This document shows, piece by piece, positions 28,845 to 36,335 of a stretch of 64,000 nucleotides of DNA. Below the pieces are notes generated by a model, which searched no databases, had not been told where the DNA came from, and saw only the letters and a program-made list of their open reading frames with translations. This DNA is from Solirubrum koreensis. Lineage in GTDB: Bacteria > Bacteroidota > Bacteroidia > Cytophagales > Hymenobacteraceae. A program made the translations under genes and the position numbers. The stretch covers positions 133,865-197,864 of the forward strand of contig NZ_BAABHA010000007.1 of assembly GCF_039541855.1 (NCBI RefSeq). The letters run 5' to 3'. Position 1 is the stretch's first letter; every line of letters begins with the position of its first letter.

Positions 28845-29870
28845 TTACAGCAGCCCCACTCCTGCTTCGCTTAACTCCTGCCGCACTGCATCGGGCCAGA
28901 TGCTCACCTGCACTTCCCCGATGTGCGCTTTGCGCAGCATAAACATGCACACCCTGGACTGACCAATACCGCCGCCAATGCTTTGGGTAAGGTGGCCATC
29001 GAGCAGCAGTTTGTGGAAAGGCAGCGCCGCACGCTCGGGGCAACCGCATACGGCCAGCTGGTTCACTAGCGCCTCCCGGTCCACCCGAATGCCCATGGAT
29101 GACACTTCGAAAGCCGATTGCAGCACCGGGTTCCAAAGCACGATGTCGCCGTTCAGGCCGAAGGAACCGGCTTCGTTTGGGGTGCTCCAGTCGTCGTAGT
29201 CGGGGGCGCGGCCGTCGTGGATTTCACCGTGGCTCAGCTTGCCGCCGATGCCGATGATGAATACGGCACCGTACTCGCGGGCAGCTTCTGTTTCGCGCTC
29301 CTTCACCGTGAGCTTGGGGTAGCGCAGCAACAGCTCCTCGGCGTACAAGAAGGTAATATGCTCGGGCAGCACCGGCTCAATTTCGGGGTACTCTTCGGCC
29401 ACGCGCAGCTCGGTGGTGCGCAGCGCGTCGTATATTTTTTCTACCGTGTCTTTCAGGAACGGAATGGTGCGCTGCTGGGGCGTGATGTGCTTTTCCCAGT
29501 CCCACTGGTCCACATAAATGGAATGAATGGGCGAGTAATCTTCATCGGGACGCAGGGCGCGCATGTCGGTAAGAATGCCGCGGCCGGCCGGTACGCCAAG
29601 CTCCATCAGGCGCAGGCGCTTCCACTTGGCCAGTGAATGCACCACCACGGCTTTGCGCTCGGCCAAAGCTTTTATGGCGAAGGTTACGGGCCGCTCGATG
29701 CCGTTCAGGTCGTCGTTGATGCCAGTGCCGTCGAGCACGGCAATGGGCGACGATACCTTGGTGAGGTGCAGCTGACGCAGCAGTTCGCGGGTGAAGGTGT
29801 CCTTTACAAAGCCAATGGCTTCTTCGGTTTGCAGCAAATTAACTGCGGGCGAGGCGAAGTGTGTTTTCAT
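28845..29870 (-). CDS. asnA: ammonia-dependent asparagine synthetase AsnA
   Basis: A 341-residue aspartate-ammonia ligase making asparagine from aspartate, ammonia and ATP. It shows the class II aminoacyl-tRNA-synthetase-like fold markers: PIAVLDGTGINDDLNG, VVHSLAKWKR, IYVDQWDWEK, and the C-terminal segment with GIGGGIGQSRVCMFML (as SIGGGIGQSR). The start at 29870 (MKTHFA) fits E. coli AsnA (330 residues); the extension to 29912 does not. A 135-base leader upstream carries an Asn-codon attenuator (see separate entries). Control by asparaginyl-tRNA charging is therefore predicted. Confidence 0.96.
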   Translation of the reverse strand: MKTHFASPAVNLLQTEEAIGFVKDTFTRELLRQLHLTKVSSPIAVLDGTGINDDLNGIERPVTFAIKALAERKAVVVHSLAKWKRLRLMELGVPAGRGILTDMRALRPDEDYSPIHSIYVDQWDWEKHITPQQRTIPFLKDTVEKIYDALRTTELRVAEEYPEIEPVLPEHITFLYAEELLLRYPKLTVKERETEAAREYGAVFIIGIGGKLSHGEIHDGRAPDYDDWSTPNEAGSFGLNGDIVLWNPVLQSAFEVSSMGIRVDREALVNQLAVCGCPERAALPFHKLLLDGHLTQSIGGGIGQSRVCMFMLRKAHIGEVQVSIWPDAVRQELSEAGVGLL

Positions 29871-30005
29871 GGTTAAAGGGTGATTTAATGGTGAAATGAA
29901 TGTTGTCAGCAATTTGAATTACCACCGAAAAGACAAGGATTTTCCAGGCTGCTAAATGCGCGTGCATTTCCAGCTTTATGAATTTCAGTACGGCCGGCAG
30001 CGGGC

Positions 30006-30039
30006 AAAAAAAAAGCCTTCCGAAATACGAAAGGCTTTC
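30006..30039 (-). terminator. attenuator terminator hairpin in the asnA leader
   Basis: On the minus strand an 11-bp stem (AAAGCCTTTCG / CGGAAGGCTTT, one G-T pair) with loop TATTT is followed by a run of T (nine A on the plus strand, 30006-30014). It lies 135 bases upstream of the asnA start and 22 bases after the leader-peptide stop. The string GGAAGGCT of its 3' arm is repeated in the leader peptide gene at 30079-30086, allowing an alternative antiterminator. Confidence 0.9.
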
Positions 30040-30060
30040 AAATCAATGAATGATTTTGAT

Positions 30061-30147
30061 TCAGTCTATCAGACCAATAGCCTTCCACCGCCGGAACATA
30101 TTATTGTTCCGGTTCTGGTTATTAAGGCTGTTGGCGAAGAGGTTCAT
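30061..30147 (-). CDS. asparagine-rich leader peptide of asnA (attenuator)
   Basis: A 28-residue open frame starting at ATG 30147 and ending TGA 30061. Eight residues are Asn: positions 2, 6, 9, 10, 12, 14, 15 and 16, so seven fall within residues 6-16. The Asn codons lie in one arm of a perfect 7-bp hairpin, CCGGAAC / GTTCCGG (30091-30112). Codons 21-23 (Trp-Lys-Ala) contain GGAAGGCT, which can pair with the 5' arm of the terminator. This is exactly the layout of ribosome-stall attenuators such as trpL or hisL, here for asparagine. The frame is too short to be found by usual gene finders. Confidence 0.88.
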   Translation of the reverse strand: MNLFANSLNNQNRNNNMFRRWKAIGLID

Positions 30148-30172
30148 GGCTGCGCTATTATGCGTTTGCGTT

Positions 30173-30203
30173 GCAACATAACAAGGAATTATAAAAAGCC
30201 AAA
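30173..30203 (-). promoter_or_regulatory. putative promoter of the asnA leader
   Basis: On the minus strand a TTTG (30200-30203) lies 19 bases before TATGTTGC (30173-30180), which fits the Bacteroidota -33/-7 arrangement with two mismatches in the -7 box. Transcription would start about 20 bases upstream of the leader ATG. Confidence 0.35.
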
Positions 30204-30277
30204 TCAATTGCCCTTAATTATTTTGAATAAGCCATCCTCAACGCTGTTGGGCTACATTTTAGCAGCGCGCAATTTGT

Positions 30278-31063
30278 TTAGCTAGTGGCTTCGGCATCGG
30301 TATCGTCTTCCACTTCGGGCGGGGTGTGCCCCAGTTCCAGCACAGCTTCGCGCAGTAAGGGGCTCATGTAGTCGGGTATTTTGCTGGGGTCGAGCAAGCG
30401 GAGCAGCCGCATGTACTTGGCGCGGCCTTCTTCCAGCATGTGCTGGGGTACTTCAAACTTGAACACGTGGAACGGCTCCACCTTCTGCACGCCTACCAGC
30501 AGGAACCGTTCGGCGCGCAGGGCATCGGTGTAAAAGGCGGCCTGCCGGTCGTAGTCGTACACCGAGCACTGGGTTACAAAGTGGTGGTAGTCGCGGGCTA
30601 CGGTGGTTTTAAAGTCAATGATGGTGTACGGTTCGCCGGGCACGTCCACCACCAAGTCGGCGCGCAGCTTGCACATGGTGCCGGTGGTGGGCTCGGTAAA
30701 CACGCAGCTGGGCTCGGCTACTCCCTGCTCAATCATGGCGCGCAAATCGTCGCGAATGCGCACACCTTCCACCAGCCACCACACCAGCGTATCGTTTACG
30801 GCCGGGTAGCTGGGCACGTACTGCTCGGGCTCGAGCAAAGCGGTGTGAAACGCGGTGCCGAAGCTAAGGGCCGACGAGCCGCCGGTTTCCCGCCGGGGCC
30901 GGCCGTTTAACGCGTCGCGCAGCTTGGAAAGGTCGGAGTTGGCAATAGCGGGCAGGGCGCGGTAGTCGTCGTAGGACAGGCGCAGCAGGTCGGGGCGGCG
31001 GAACGAATCGGAGGGCATAGGCAACTGCAATGTACTCTGGCTTTGGGCAGCGGGTTGTGCCAT
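30278..31063 (-). CDS. PD-(D/E)XK nuclease-like protein (RecE/exonuclease VIII type)
   Basis: A 261-residue protein resembling the C-terminal nuclease domain of RecE (exonuclease VIII). The N-terminal segment YDDYRALPAIANSDLSKLRD and FGTAFHTALLEPEQ match the family. The active-site core is RADLVVD...YTIIDFKTT (D...DxK), followed by YDRQAAFY, the Q-Y helix of this family. The start is uncertain: 31063 is used, 31018 is possible. RecE-like nucleases are typical of phages, where they resect DNA for recombination. Here it stands alone with no RecT partner in view. Confidence 0.82.
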   Translation of the reverse strand: MAQPAAQSQSTLQLPMPSDSFRRPDLLRLSYDDYRALPAIANSDLSKLRDALNGRPRRETGGSSALSFGTAFHTALLEPEQYVPSYPAVNDTLVWWLVEGVRIRDDLRAMIEQGVAEPSCVFTEPTTGTMCKLRADLVVDVPGEPYTIIDFKTTVARDYHHFVTQCSVYDYDRQAAFYTDALRAERFLLVGVQKVEPFHVFKFEVPQHMLEEGRAKYMRLLRLLDPSKIPDYMSPLLREAVLELGHTPPEVEDDTDAEATS

Positions 31064-31204
31064 CGGAACCCGATTTTGGCCCCCGGCAGCAACTCTACCA
31101 GTACAAAGCAGCAACTTTGCCGCTTGTTTACGAAAACCTCGCCCGGTAACCGTCGTTTTTCACTGGTTTCCGCTCACCGGTTTTCGGCTTCTTTTCTTCC
31201 GCAC

Positions 31205-31753
31205 ATGATTCACCTGATTGGGCTGGCCGGCAAGCGCGGCAGCGGCAAAAACACCGTAGCCGAGTTAATTCAGCAGCTACAGCCCGCACGTCACTGGCAA
31301 GTACGCGCCTACGGCGACGCCATTAAGGCCGTGGCGGCGGCGCTGGCCGCCGAACCCACCGTGCCCTATTATTCGCAAACCGGCAAAACGGAGCTGCTGC
31401 CGGTGTTCGGTCTCACGCGCGGTGAAATGCTGCAGCAAGTGGGCGGAGCCCTGCGCGCCTGGAAACCCGAAATCTGGATTCAGGCCCTGCTGGCCAGCTT
31501 GCCCACCGACGCACCCGTGGTGGTGGCCGACCTGCGCTTCCCCGATGAAGCCGAGGCGCTGCTGGCCCGCGGCGGCGTGATTTGGCGCGTGGAAGGCGAC
31601 CCGCTGCAACAGCGCGGCGACGGCACCCGCGACGATAACCACCCCAGCGAGACGTCGATGGACGATTACGCCAACTACGCAGCCGTGCTGCGCAACACCG
31701 GCCCACTGGCCGATTTACGGGCGCAGGTGCAGCAGTTACTGGCGGCGGGCTGA
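31205..31753 (+). CDS. deoxynucleoside monophosphate kinase family protein (T4 gp1-like)
   Basis: A 182-residue P-loop kinase. The Walker A is GLAGKRGSGKNTVAE (residues 6-20), with Asn in the position before Thr that is characteristic of phage dNMP kinases. The acceptor-side pattern GEMLQQVGGALRAW and VVVADLRFPDEAEALL (Walker B-like, then an Arg substrate loop) and the C-terminal HPSETSMDDY segment all match the T4 gene 1 type family. It should phosphorylate dNMPs. It is divergent from the RecE-like gene, 141 bases apart. Confidence 0.82.
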   Translation: MIHLIGLAGKRGSGKNTVAELIQQLQPARHWQVRAYGDAIKAVAAALAAEPTVPYYSQTGKTELLPVFGLTRGEMLQQVGGALRAWKPEIWIQALLASLPTDAPVVVADLRFPDEAEALLARGGVIWRVEGDPLQQRGDGTRDDNHPSETSMDDYANYAAVLRNTGPLADLRAQVQQLLAAG

Positions 31754-32059
31754 GTAGGCCCGGATTAATGGTGCTGTGGTACTAACCTGGGGTTAACGCT
31801 ACGGGTACGGCAGAAACGATGGTTTTACAGCCCCGTTGGTTGTACACGCTAAAGAGCAGTATAGCCTGCATAGACCTTGCCCGCTACTGCGCAAAGTCGA
31901 ACCGAAGGTTCGCTTAACCAGGGTTTCTACTGCTTCGTCAAACCCATCCACTCAACTAAATGCATTTGAGAGCATTTGGTAGAAACACCTGGCTTTCGCT
32001 TTCCTTTCGGTTCGACTAAGTCAGTATGCTGGTCTTTCTACGGAGAATTGGGGGTGTTG

Positions 32060-32170
32060 TTATTTCCCGCATAGCCGCAGGTTGTAGTTGAAGCTCAGCA
32101 AGAAGCACTGCGTAAGCACCCGGCTGCGCACGTCTTTCAGGTAGGTACCGGTCACGTTGCGCACCTTGCT
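32060..32170 (-). pseudogene. remnant of a TonB-dependent receptor C-terminus
   Basis: On the minus strand, 36 codons before a TAA (32060-32062) read RNVTGTYLKDVRSRV then LTQCFLLSFNYNLRLCGK, which is how the final beta strands of Bacteroidota outer-membrane beta-barrel receptors look. The frame is lost upstream and no barrel remains. It is most likely a decayed remnant, but the match is short and made by eye. Confidence 0.45.
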
Positions 32171-32255
32171 GCGGCATGAACGGCAGCACAGTACTGGGTA
32201 AAGCCTGACTGGTTGCTGAAGCCAACGCAGTAGCGCTTTGAGTTGGGCAACCCGC

Positions 32256-32263
32256 TACCTTTG
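32256..32263 (+). promoter_or_regulatory. Bacteroidota -7 box for thiL
   Basis: TACCTTTG is a perfect TAnnTTTG match 27 bases upstream of the thiL ATG. A TTTG 15 bases before it could be the -33 element, slightly closer than usual. Confidence 0.5.
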
Positions 32264-32290
32264 CGGCCCGCTCACCGTAGTGCTATTGCC

Positions 32291-33328
32291 ATGTCAGAAC
32301 AAGTCACCCCGCTCAATCAAGTCGGCGAAATCGGCCTGATTCGCCTGATTCAAGAGAACATTACCCTGCACCAGCCCAGCTCGGTGCTCGGCATCGGCGA
32401 CGACGCCGCCATCCTGGCTCCGCCCGCCGAACACGAAGTCGTTGTCAGCACCGATTTGCTGGTGGAAGGCGTGCATTTCGACCTCTCTTTCTGCCCGCTC
32501 AAGCACCTTGGCTACAAAGCCGTGGCCGTGAACGTATCCGACATTGCGGCCATGAACGCCCTGCCCACGCAAATCACCGTGAGCCTGGCCCTGCCCGGCC
32601 GCTTTTCGGTGGAAGCCGTGCAAGAGTTTTACGAAGGCGTACGCCTGGCCTGCGAAGCCTACCGCGTAGACGTGGTGGGCGGCGACACCACCAACTCGCG
32701 CGGAGGGCTGGTTATTTCGGTTACGGCCATGGGCACCGTGGCCCGCGGCAAAGCCGTGCGGCGCTCCGGCGCCAATGTAAACGACCTGATTTGCGTGACC
32801 GGCGACTTAGGCGCGGCTTACCTCGGCCTGCAAATTCTGGAGCGCGAAAAGCAGGCTTTCCTCGCCGACCCGGAAACCCAGCCCAAGCTCGACGCCTACG
32901 ACTACGTGGTGCAACGCCAGCTGCGCCCCGAGGCCCGCATGGACGTGGTGCACATGCTGCGCGACCTTGGCGTGACGCCCACCAGCATGATTGACATTTC
33001 CGACGGGCTGGCTTCCGAAATCATGCACATCTGCGCAGCGTCGGGCGTGGGTGCTACCATTTTCTCCGACCGCCTGCCCGCCGACCAGCAGGTTTTCACC
33101 GTGGCCGACGAGTTTCGCCTCGACCCGGTGATGTGCATCCTGAACGGCGGCGAAGACTACGAGCTGCTGTTCACCGTGCCGCTCACCGACTTCGACAAGC
33201 TCAAGAACCACCCCGACGTGACCATCATCGGTAAAATAACCGAGGCTTCGGAAGGCGCTATTCTGGCCGCAAAAGGCGGCAACGCCGTGCCGCTGAAAGC
33301 ACAAGGCTGGTCGCACTTCGGTAGATAA
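32291..33328 (+). CDS. thiL: thiamine-phosphate kinase ThiL
   Basis: A 345-residue ATP-dependent kinase converting thiamine phosphate to thiamine diphosphate. Signatures are GEIGLIRLI, VLGIGDDAAIL (ATP/Mg site), DLLVEGVHFDLS, HLGYKAVAVNVSDIAAM, DVVGGDTTNSRGG, and ISDGLASEIMHI with NGGEDYELLFTV near the C-terminus. The start is the ATG at 32291; the in-frame extension to 32243 is dropped because a promoter box lies between. It is a single-gene unit with a terminator. Confidence 0.96.
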   Translation: MSEQVTPLNQVGEIGLIRLIQENITLHQPSSVLGIGDDAAILAPPAEHEVVVSTDLLVEGVHFDLSFCPLKHLGYKAVAVNVSDIAAMNALPTQITVSLALPGRFSVEAVQEFYEGVRLACEAYRVDVVGGDTTNSRGGLVISVTAMGTVARGKAVRRSGANVNDLICVTGDLGAAYLGLQILEREKQAFLADPETQPKLDAYDYVVQRQLRPEARMDVVHMLRDLGVTPTSMIDISDGLASEIMHICAASGVGATIFSDRLPADQQVFTVADEFRLDPVMCILNGGEDYELLFTVPLTDFDKLKNHPDVTIIGKITEASEGAILAAKGGNAVPLKAQGWSHFGR

Positions 33329-33350
33329 GCTTCTTCGGCAGTAACAGCAG

Positions 33351-33386
33351 AAAGCCCGCGGCAATAAGTTGCCGCGGGCTTTTTGC
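33351..33386 (+). terminator. terminator after thiL
   Basis: The perfect stem AAAGCCCGCGGCAA / TTGCCGCGGGCTTT with loop TAAG is followed by T. It also sits at the 3' end of the convergent lipoprotein gene and can serve both strands. Confidence 0.88.
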
Positions 33387-33403
33387 TGTTTGGTACGCTC
33401 GGT

Positions 33404-34366
33404 TTATTTCAGGCCCAGGGAGTCGCGCAGAGCCGCGTGCTCGTTGTTGTGCGTGCGCCAGTAATCGAGCATCATGGTCTTTTTGCGGGTAGCGCGGGTG
33501 GTTAGCATCTGGGGCTTGGCACTGCCGGCCTGGTCGGGGTAGGTTTCTTCCCAGCCCACGATTCCGTGCGGAAACGCCTTTTCGAAATAGATAACGAGGC
33601 GGCGCGACGAGGGCGTGCTGTAAGCTACTGTGTACGCCAGCACACCGGCTTGCCCCGCTTTACCGGCCGGTGCATCGGCCAGGCTGAGCGTGGCTTGCTC
33701 CGGCTGCAGCGGGTGGTGCCGCAACCGCGCCGATACCGTACCCGGCACCACTTTCACCGAACCCGTGGGCAACGTAGCCGGATTCAGCCGGATGCGGGTC
33801 CACAGCTCGTCTTCCAGCAGGGCCGGCTCCAGGTTGCTTTCCACGTCGCCTTCCGATTCGAAGTACGATTTCTGCGACACCGCATAACCACCTTTCGGAC
33901 GCAGGTTCAGCTGCGTGAAGGCATTGCCGCACCACTCCTGCACCGAGGTAGTCACCTTCAGGGTATGCGGAAAGCGGCCCTGGTCAGTTGGCGTGAACGT
34001 GGACGTCATGATGGAGTAGTCGTACACGCCGGTGGCAAACTTCTTCACCAGGTTCAGCTTGAGCACCGGCACGGCGTCGTCGGGCGTGGCGCTGGGGTTG
34101 TCCAGCTTCACCTGTTTCTTCCGCGACAGGTCTTCGGTTACGTATACCAGCACGGCCTCGCCGCGGTGCAGCTCGCCGTAGCGGGCCTGGTCCAGGGTGT
34201 AGCTGGTTACCTCGGCTTTGCCTTGGTGCCAGTAAGCCGAAAAGCCGGGCGGCAGCGGAGTTGAAGTCGCTTGGGCTTGTTCCGGCACTGGTGCCGACGA
34301 GCAATTGGCGCCCCCCATCAGCCCTAAAGCAGCCAGCCAGGTAAGGCAGCGGTGGGCGTTAATCAT
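33404..34366 (-). CDS. hypothetical secreted lipoprotein
   Basis: A 320-residue exported protein. The N-terminus ends MGGANCSSAP, a plausible lipobox (GGANC) after a hydrophobic stretch, so anchoring in a membrane is likely. The mature part is a beta-rich body with no recognised domain; conserved-looking segments are SAYWHQGKAEVTSY, VKVTTSVQEWCGN and GIVGWEETYPD. Bacteroidota homologues exist under generic names, as far as I recall. No function is assigned. Confidence 0.7.
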   Translation of the reverse strand: MINAHRCLTWLAALGLMGGANCSSAPVPEQAQATSTPLPPGFSAYWHQGKAEVTSYTLDQARYGELHRGEAVLVYVTEDLSRKKQVKLDNPSATPDDAVPVLKLNLVKKFATGVYDYSIMTSTFTPTDQGRFPHTLKVTTSVQEWCGNAFTQLNLRPKGGYAVSQKSYFESEGDVESNLEPALLEDELWTRIRLNPATLPTGSVKVVPGTVSARLRHHPLQPEQATLSLADAPAGKAGQAGVLAYTVAYSTPSSRRLVIYFEKAFPHGIVGWEETYPDQAGSAKPQMLTTRATRKKTMMLDYWRTHNNEHAALRDSLGLK

Positions 34367-34500
34367 GGCAGCGCGTTTGGCGGTGGGTGTTCATTGCTGA
34401 ATTTAGGTAAGAGGAAAGGACCCCGTCAACACCCCCCAAGTCGCGGCTACGACGCTGGATGCTGCTAGAGTCCTTTGTGAAAGGCTTACGAAAGCGGCGG

Positions 34501-34875
34501 TTAGTCTTCGGGGTAAGGCACGAACACGAACTTCGTGAATTCGCCGTCGGCAACGAACAGGCAGCAGAACTCGTCGGCGTCTTTGTAAGCGGCCTGAAAG
34601 TCTGCAATGCGCTCGGGCGCGATGCCGCCTTGCTGCACGAAAATATCGAGGTACGAGGCCAGCACGTACCACTCGGTGTCCATTTCATCGGGCGAAATGA
34701 GCAAGGAGCCGAAGGGCACGGGCATGCGGGCAAAAACGAAAATGGGGTACTTCGAAATGTCGCGCTTGCGGATTTGGTAAGAAGCTTCCTTAAGCGTATC
34801 CGAGACGATGGCGAAGTCCTTGGTGATGGTGCCGAGGTATTTGCCGCTCAGCTCGGGGTCGTTGGCGTAGTCCAT
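34501..34875 (-). CDS. hypothetical protein, small acidic
   Basis: A 124-residue protein without signal or membrane segments. It has an amphipathic start (DYANDPELSGKYLGTITKDFAIVSDTLKEASYQIRKRDIS, split here at residues 2-20 and beyond), then alternating hydrophobic strands (YPIFVFARMPVPFGSLLI, EFTKFVFVPYPED). The composition is that of a compact cytosolic alpha/beta protein. It may be co-transcribed with the membrane protein upstream, 15 bases away. I do not recognise the family. Confidence 0.65.
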   Translation of the reverse strand: MDYANDPELSGKYLGTITKDFAIVSDTLKEASYQIRKRDISKYPIFVFARMPVPFGSLLISPDEMDTEWYVLASYLDIFVQQGGIAPERIADFQAAYKDADEFCCLFVADGEFTKFVFVPYPED

Positions 34876-34890
34876 GTTAGAGAAGAAGTG

Positions 34891-35433
34891 TTAGGCCTTG
34901 GCCAGATGCTGGTTGATGCGGGCAATTAGCCGTTTTAACATTCGTTCGTTCTGGCCGAAAGAGAAAGGTAGCCTGCCACGGCGGTGACCAATGTGCAAGA
35001 CATTCAGCAGAATCCGATTGGGTTGAATAAAGGCAATGCCTACCTGGCTGATGTAGCCGTCGGTAAAGGCTCTGACCACCCGGGGGTTGTTTTGCTGAAT
35101 GTTCCAGTTTAATTCTGTGAAAACCGCCTGAATTAGCTGCCAGTTAGCCTCGGCGCTCAAGCCGGTTTCCAGAGTTGTCAACCGGTTTTCCCGCAGTTGG
35201 CAATACACGGCATAGAAAAACAGCCAGCCCAAAAACGGGAATAGCAGAACAGCAATTGCCCGGTAAAAAGCCGTGGTGCCGTTAACTATAAAATACCCGC
35301 AAAAGCCCCAATACACCAGAAAAAGCGACGAGGAAAACACCTTGTTGGACCAGTTTGGGGGAATGGCAAGCCGGTTTTCGCGAATCGAGGCATCTATCTG
35401 CTCTTCGCTCAGGTTGGGGTACCAGAAGCTCAT
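34891..35433 (-). CDS. hypothetical membrane protein
   Basis: A 180-residue protein with two adjacent transmembrane helices (SSLFLVYWGFCGYFIVNG and AIAVLLFPFLGWLFFYAVY, about residues 35-80). A cytosolic domain of about 95 residues follows, rich in Asn/Gln and Arg (WNIQQNNPRVVRAFTD, HIGHRRGRLPFSFGQNERML). No motif of a known enzyme is visible. The next gene downstream begins 15 bases after its stop. Confidence 0.65.
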   Translation of the reverse strand: MSFWYPNLSEEQIDASIRENRLAIPPNWSNKVFSSSLFLVYWGFCGYFIVNGTTAFYRAIAVLLFPFLGWLFFYAVYCQLRENRLTTLETGLSAEANWQLIQAVFTELNWNIQQNNPRVVRAFTDGYISQVGIAFIQPNRILLNVLHIGHRRGRLPFSFGQNERMLKRLIARINQHLAKA

Positions 35434-35555
35434 ATCTGCCGGAAGTCAGGAGTGGTTTTAGGGCTTAGCACCGGAGTAGCAGCAGTAGCTTGTTTTTACC
35501 AAGCAATGGTGGTTGTCACCGACTCAAGGTCGTTTGCGAAGCACATACAGGTCAA

Positions 35556-35918
35556 TCAAGAGGACACAAATTCGTCGTCAACTTCAAGGCGTTTCATGGT
35601 GCTTTGAATCTCGTCAATCAAGCGTATTCTATCAGCCATCGAATCGTCAGCCTCCACGGTCACCTGAACAATATCCTTATCGGCAGCATCGTAGGCTAGC
35701 GTTATGCTAAGAGTACCCTTGCGGCTCATATCATATGAAAACCACACGCCTTGCTCATCATCGGAACCGCGCAAGCCTTCGAGAACGAGCAATTCATCGT
35801 CGCCGGAATAGCTGAAGCCACTGAGTAACGAAAGCATTTTCAGCACCCCATTCAGCTTGAGTTTCCAGCACCAAAAACGGTAACTGAAATGCGGTACGAT
35901 TTTATTGCTGAAACCCAT
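35556..35918 (-). CDS. hypothetical protein
   Basis: A 120-residue protein with a hydrophobic aromatic N-terminus (FSYRFWCWKLKLNGVLKMLSLL) and an acidic body (VTVEADDSMADRIRLIDEIQSTMKRLEVDDEF). A long helix is likely near the C-terminus. I do not recognise it. It lies 7 bases after a small membrane protein gene on the same strand, so the two probably form a unit. Confidence 0.55.
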   Translation of the reverse strand: MGFSNKIVPHFSYRFWCWKLKLNGVLKMLSLLSGFSYSGDDELLVLEGLRGSDDEQGVWFSYDMSRKGTLSITLAYDAADKDIVQVTVEADDSMADRIRLIDEIQSTMKRLEVDDEFVSS

Positions 35919-35925
35919 AGCGGTA

Positions 35926-36315
35926 TTAGTAGTGTGTTTTACGGTGCGCGGTGTAAAAATCCAGTCCTGCTATACCCCCTATAATGACAGAAAAAGCAAT
36001 CAGCGTTAAGTAAGTATAAGGTTGGTCAAAGAACGCCCAGCCTATCATTACTGTAAATGCGCAAACGGCGTAAGCGGCAGAGACAACAGCAAACTTTATC
36101 CGGCTATTGCGAGTGCAAATGCTCAGTACAGTTGCTTTGGGCCCTTGAACAAACAATACGTTTGCCACCATAACAAAGCCCAACGCTATCAGCCAAGGTA
36201 AAACACCGCCACGCCTATCGCCACCTGAAAAATAGAAGTAAAGCAAAAAGGCTGGTAGCGAAGCCAGCCAGCCTTTTAGTAAACTCTTGGTAACCGTTAC
36301 GCGGAAACCTTCCAT
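35926..36315 (-). CDS. hypothetical four-helix membrane protein
   Basis: A 129-residue protein with four hydrophobic segments: WLASLPAFLLYFYFSG, WLIALGFVMVANVLFV, FAVVSAAYAVCAFTVMIGWAFF and LTLIAFSVIIGGIAGLDF. There are only short loops and a basic tail. It is between rlmD, 20 bases upstream, and the unknown gene downstream. No function is assigned. Confidence 0.62.
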   Translation of the reverse strand: MEGFRVTVTKSLLKGWLASLPAFLLYFYFSGGDRRGGVLPWLIALGFVMVANVLFVQGPKATVLSICTRNSRIKFAVVSAAYAVCAFTVMIGWAFFDQPYTYLTLIAFSVIIGGIAGLDFYTAHRKTHY

Positions 36316-36335
36316 TACAGCACCACTTTTAAAAG

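Larger units (their letters stand above)
31754..32290. other. intergenic region with decayed outer-membrane-protein tail and thiL promoter
   Basis: No intact gene is seen in these 537 bases. A short stretch at 32060-32170 encodes, on the minus strand, what looks like the last beta strands of an outer-membrane receptor (separate entry). The plus strand near 32256 carries the thiL promoter box. The rest shows nothing recognisable. Confidence 0.5.

Noticed and set aside
29956..30285. A 109-codon plus-strand frame across the asnA leader.
   Set aside because: It is antisense to the attenuator, includes the terminator A-run as a Lys stretch, and has no protein-like composition.
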